From Streptococcus sp. (lineage in GTDB: Bacteria; Bacillota; Bacilli; Lactobacillales; Streptococcaceae): 6,759 nt of DNA. The notes beneath the pieces were generated by a model. The model was not told the origin of the DNA. It saw only the letters and a program-made list of their open reading frames with translations, and ran no database searches. The stretch covers positions 1 through 6,759 of the forward strand of contig DOTL01000024.1 in NCBI GenBank assembly GCA_003521145.1. Reading direction: 5' to 3'. The position numbers and the translations under genes are program-made. Positions 6,715 through 6,759 of this stretch are shown one piece after another. Numbering within the stretch: the first letter of the stretch is position 1; each line of letters starts with the position of its first letter.

Positions 6715-6759
6715 ATGATTTATATTTTTATAGTGGTGATGTTATCCTTAAATCTTAGA
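6715..6759 (+). CDS. Start of an unidentified gene cut off by the window edge
   Basis: An ATG at 6715 follows a strong ribosome binding site (CTAGGAGAAAAAAATG, AGGAG at 6703-6707), and the frame stays open to the window end for 15 codons: MIYIFIVVMLSLNLR. The hydrophobic start suggests a membrane segment or signal anchor. Promoter-like sites lie upstream. The sequence is too short to name a product. Confidence 0.6.
   Translation, partial: MIYIFIVVMLSLNLR

Noticed and set aside
1..6759. A novel defence, CRISPR or mobile-element system
   Set aside because: No regularly spaced repeats, no transposase or recombinase coding, no terminal inverted repeats and no nuclease- or toxin-like genes were seen; the known locus type explains most of the window.

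Overview
This window looks like chromosomal DNA of a low-GC Gram-positive coccus, most likely a Streptococcus. The strongest reason is that positions 540-3948 (minus strand) hold recognisable but broken copies of secY2, asp1 and asp2 in that order. These encode parts of the accessory Sec (SecA2/SecY2) system that exports glycosylated serine-rich-repeat (SRR) adhesins in oral and salivarius-type streptococci. The heavy gene decay would fit a lineage such as S. thermophilus or a salivarius/mitis-group relative, but I cannot fix the species from sequence alone.

Layout, left to right. (1) 2-489, plus strand: the 3' end of a small multi-pass membrane protein gene of unknown function. It is broken by two in-frame stops and a frame change, and ends in a perfect 15-bp stem hairpin (482-519) that probably terminates transcription from both sides. 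(2) 537-1063, minus: asp2, only about the N-terminal third, with internal stops and a frameshift; homology stops just beside the hairpin. (3) 1050-2623, minus: asp1, nearly full length, with three stops and three frameshifts. (4) 2696-2724: a strong hairpin between asp1 and secY2. (5) 2724-3948, minus: secY2, nearly full length, with three stops and two frameshifts. (6) 4044-6137, minus: an uninterrupted 697-codon glycosyltransferase with a GT2 domain, a GT8 domain and a C-terminal domain, and its own good promoter (6163-6191). (7) 6138-6714: AT-rich DNA without a convincing gene, holding promoter-like sites for both directions and one or two possible protein scraps. (8) 6715-6759, plus: the first 15 codons of a gene that runs out of the window.

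In an intact locus the glycosyltransferase would help build the sugar chains on an SRR adhesin, and SecY2 with Asp1-Asp3 and SecA2 would export the adhesin. Here the export part is dead. No SRR adhesin, asp3, secA2, gtfA or gtfB is visible, and the rest of asp2 is missing. Only the glycosyltransferase keeps its reading frame, and its GT2 domain already carries substitutions at positions normally conserved for sugar-nucleotide and metal binding. The window is best read as a degraded accessory-Sec/SRR-glycoprotein locus rather than a new system.
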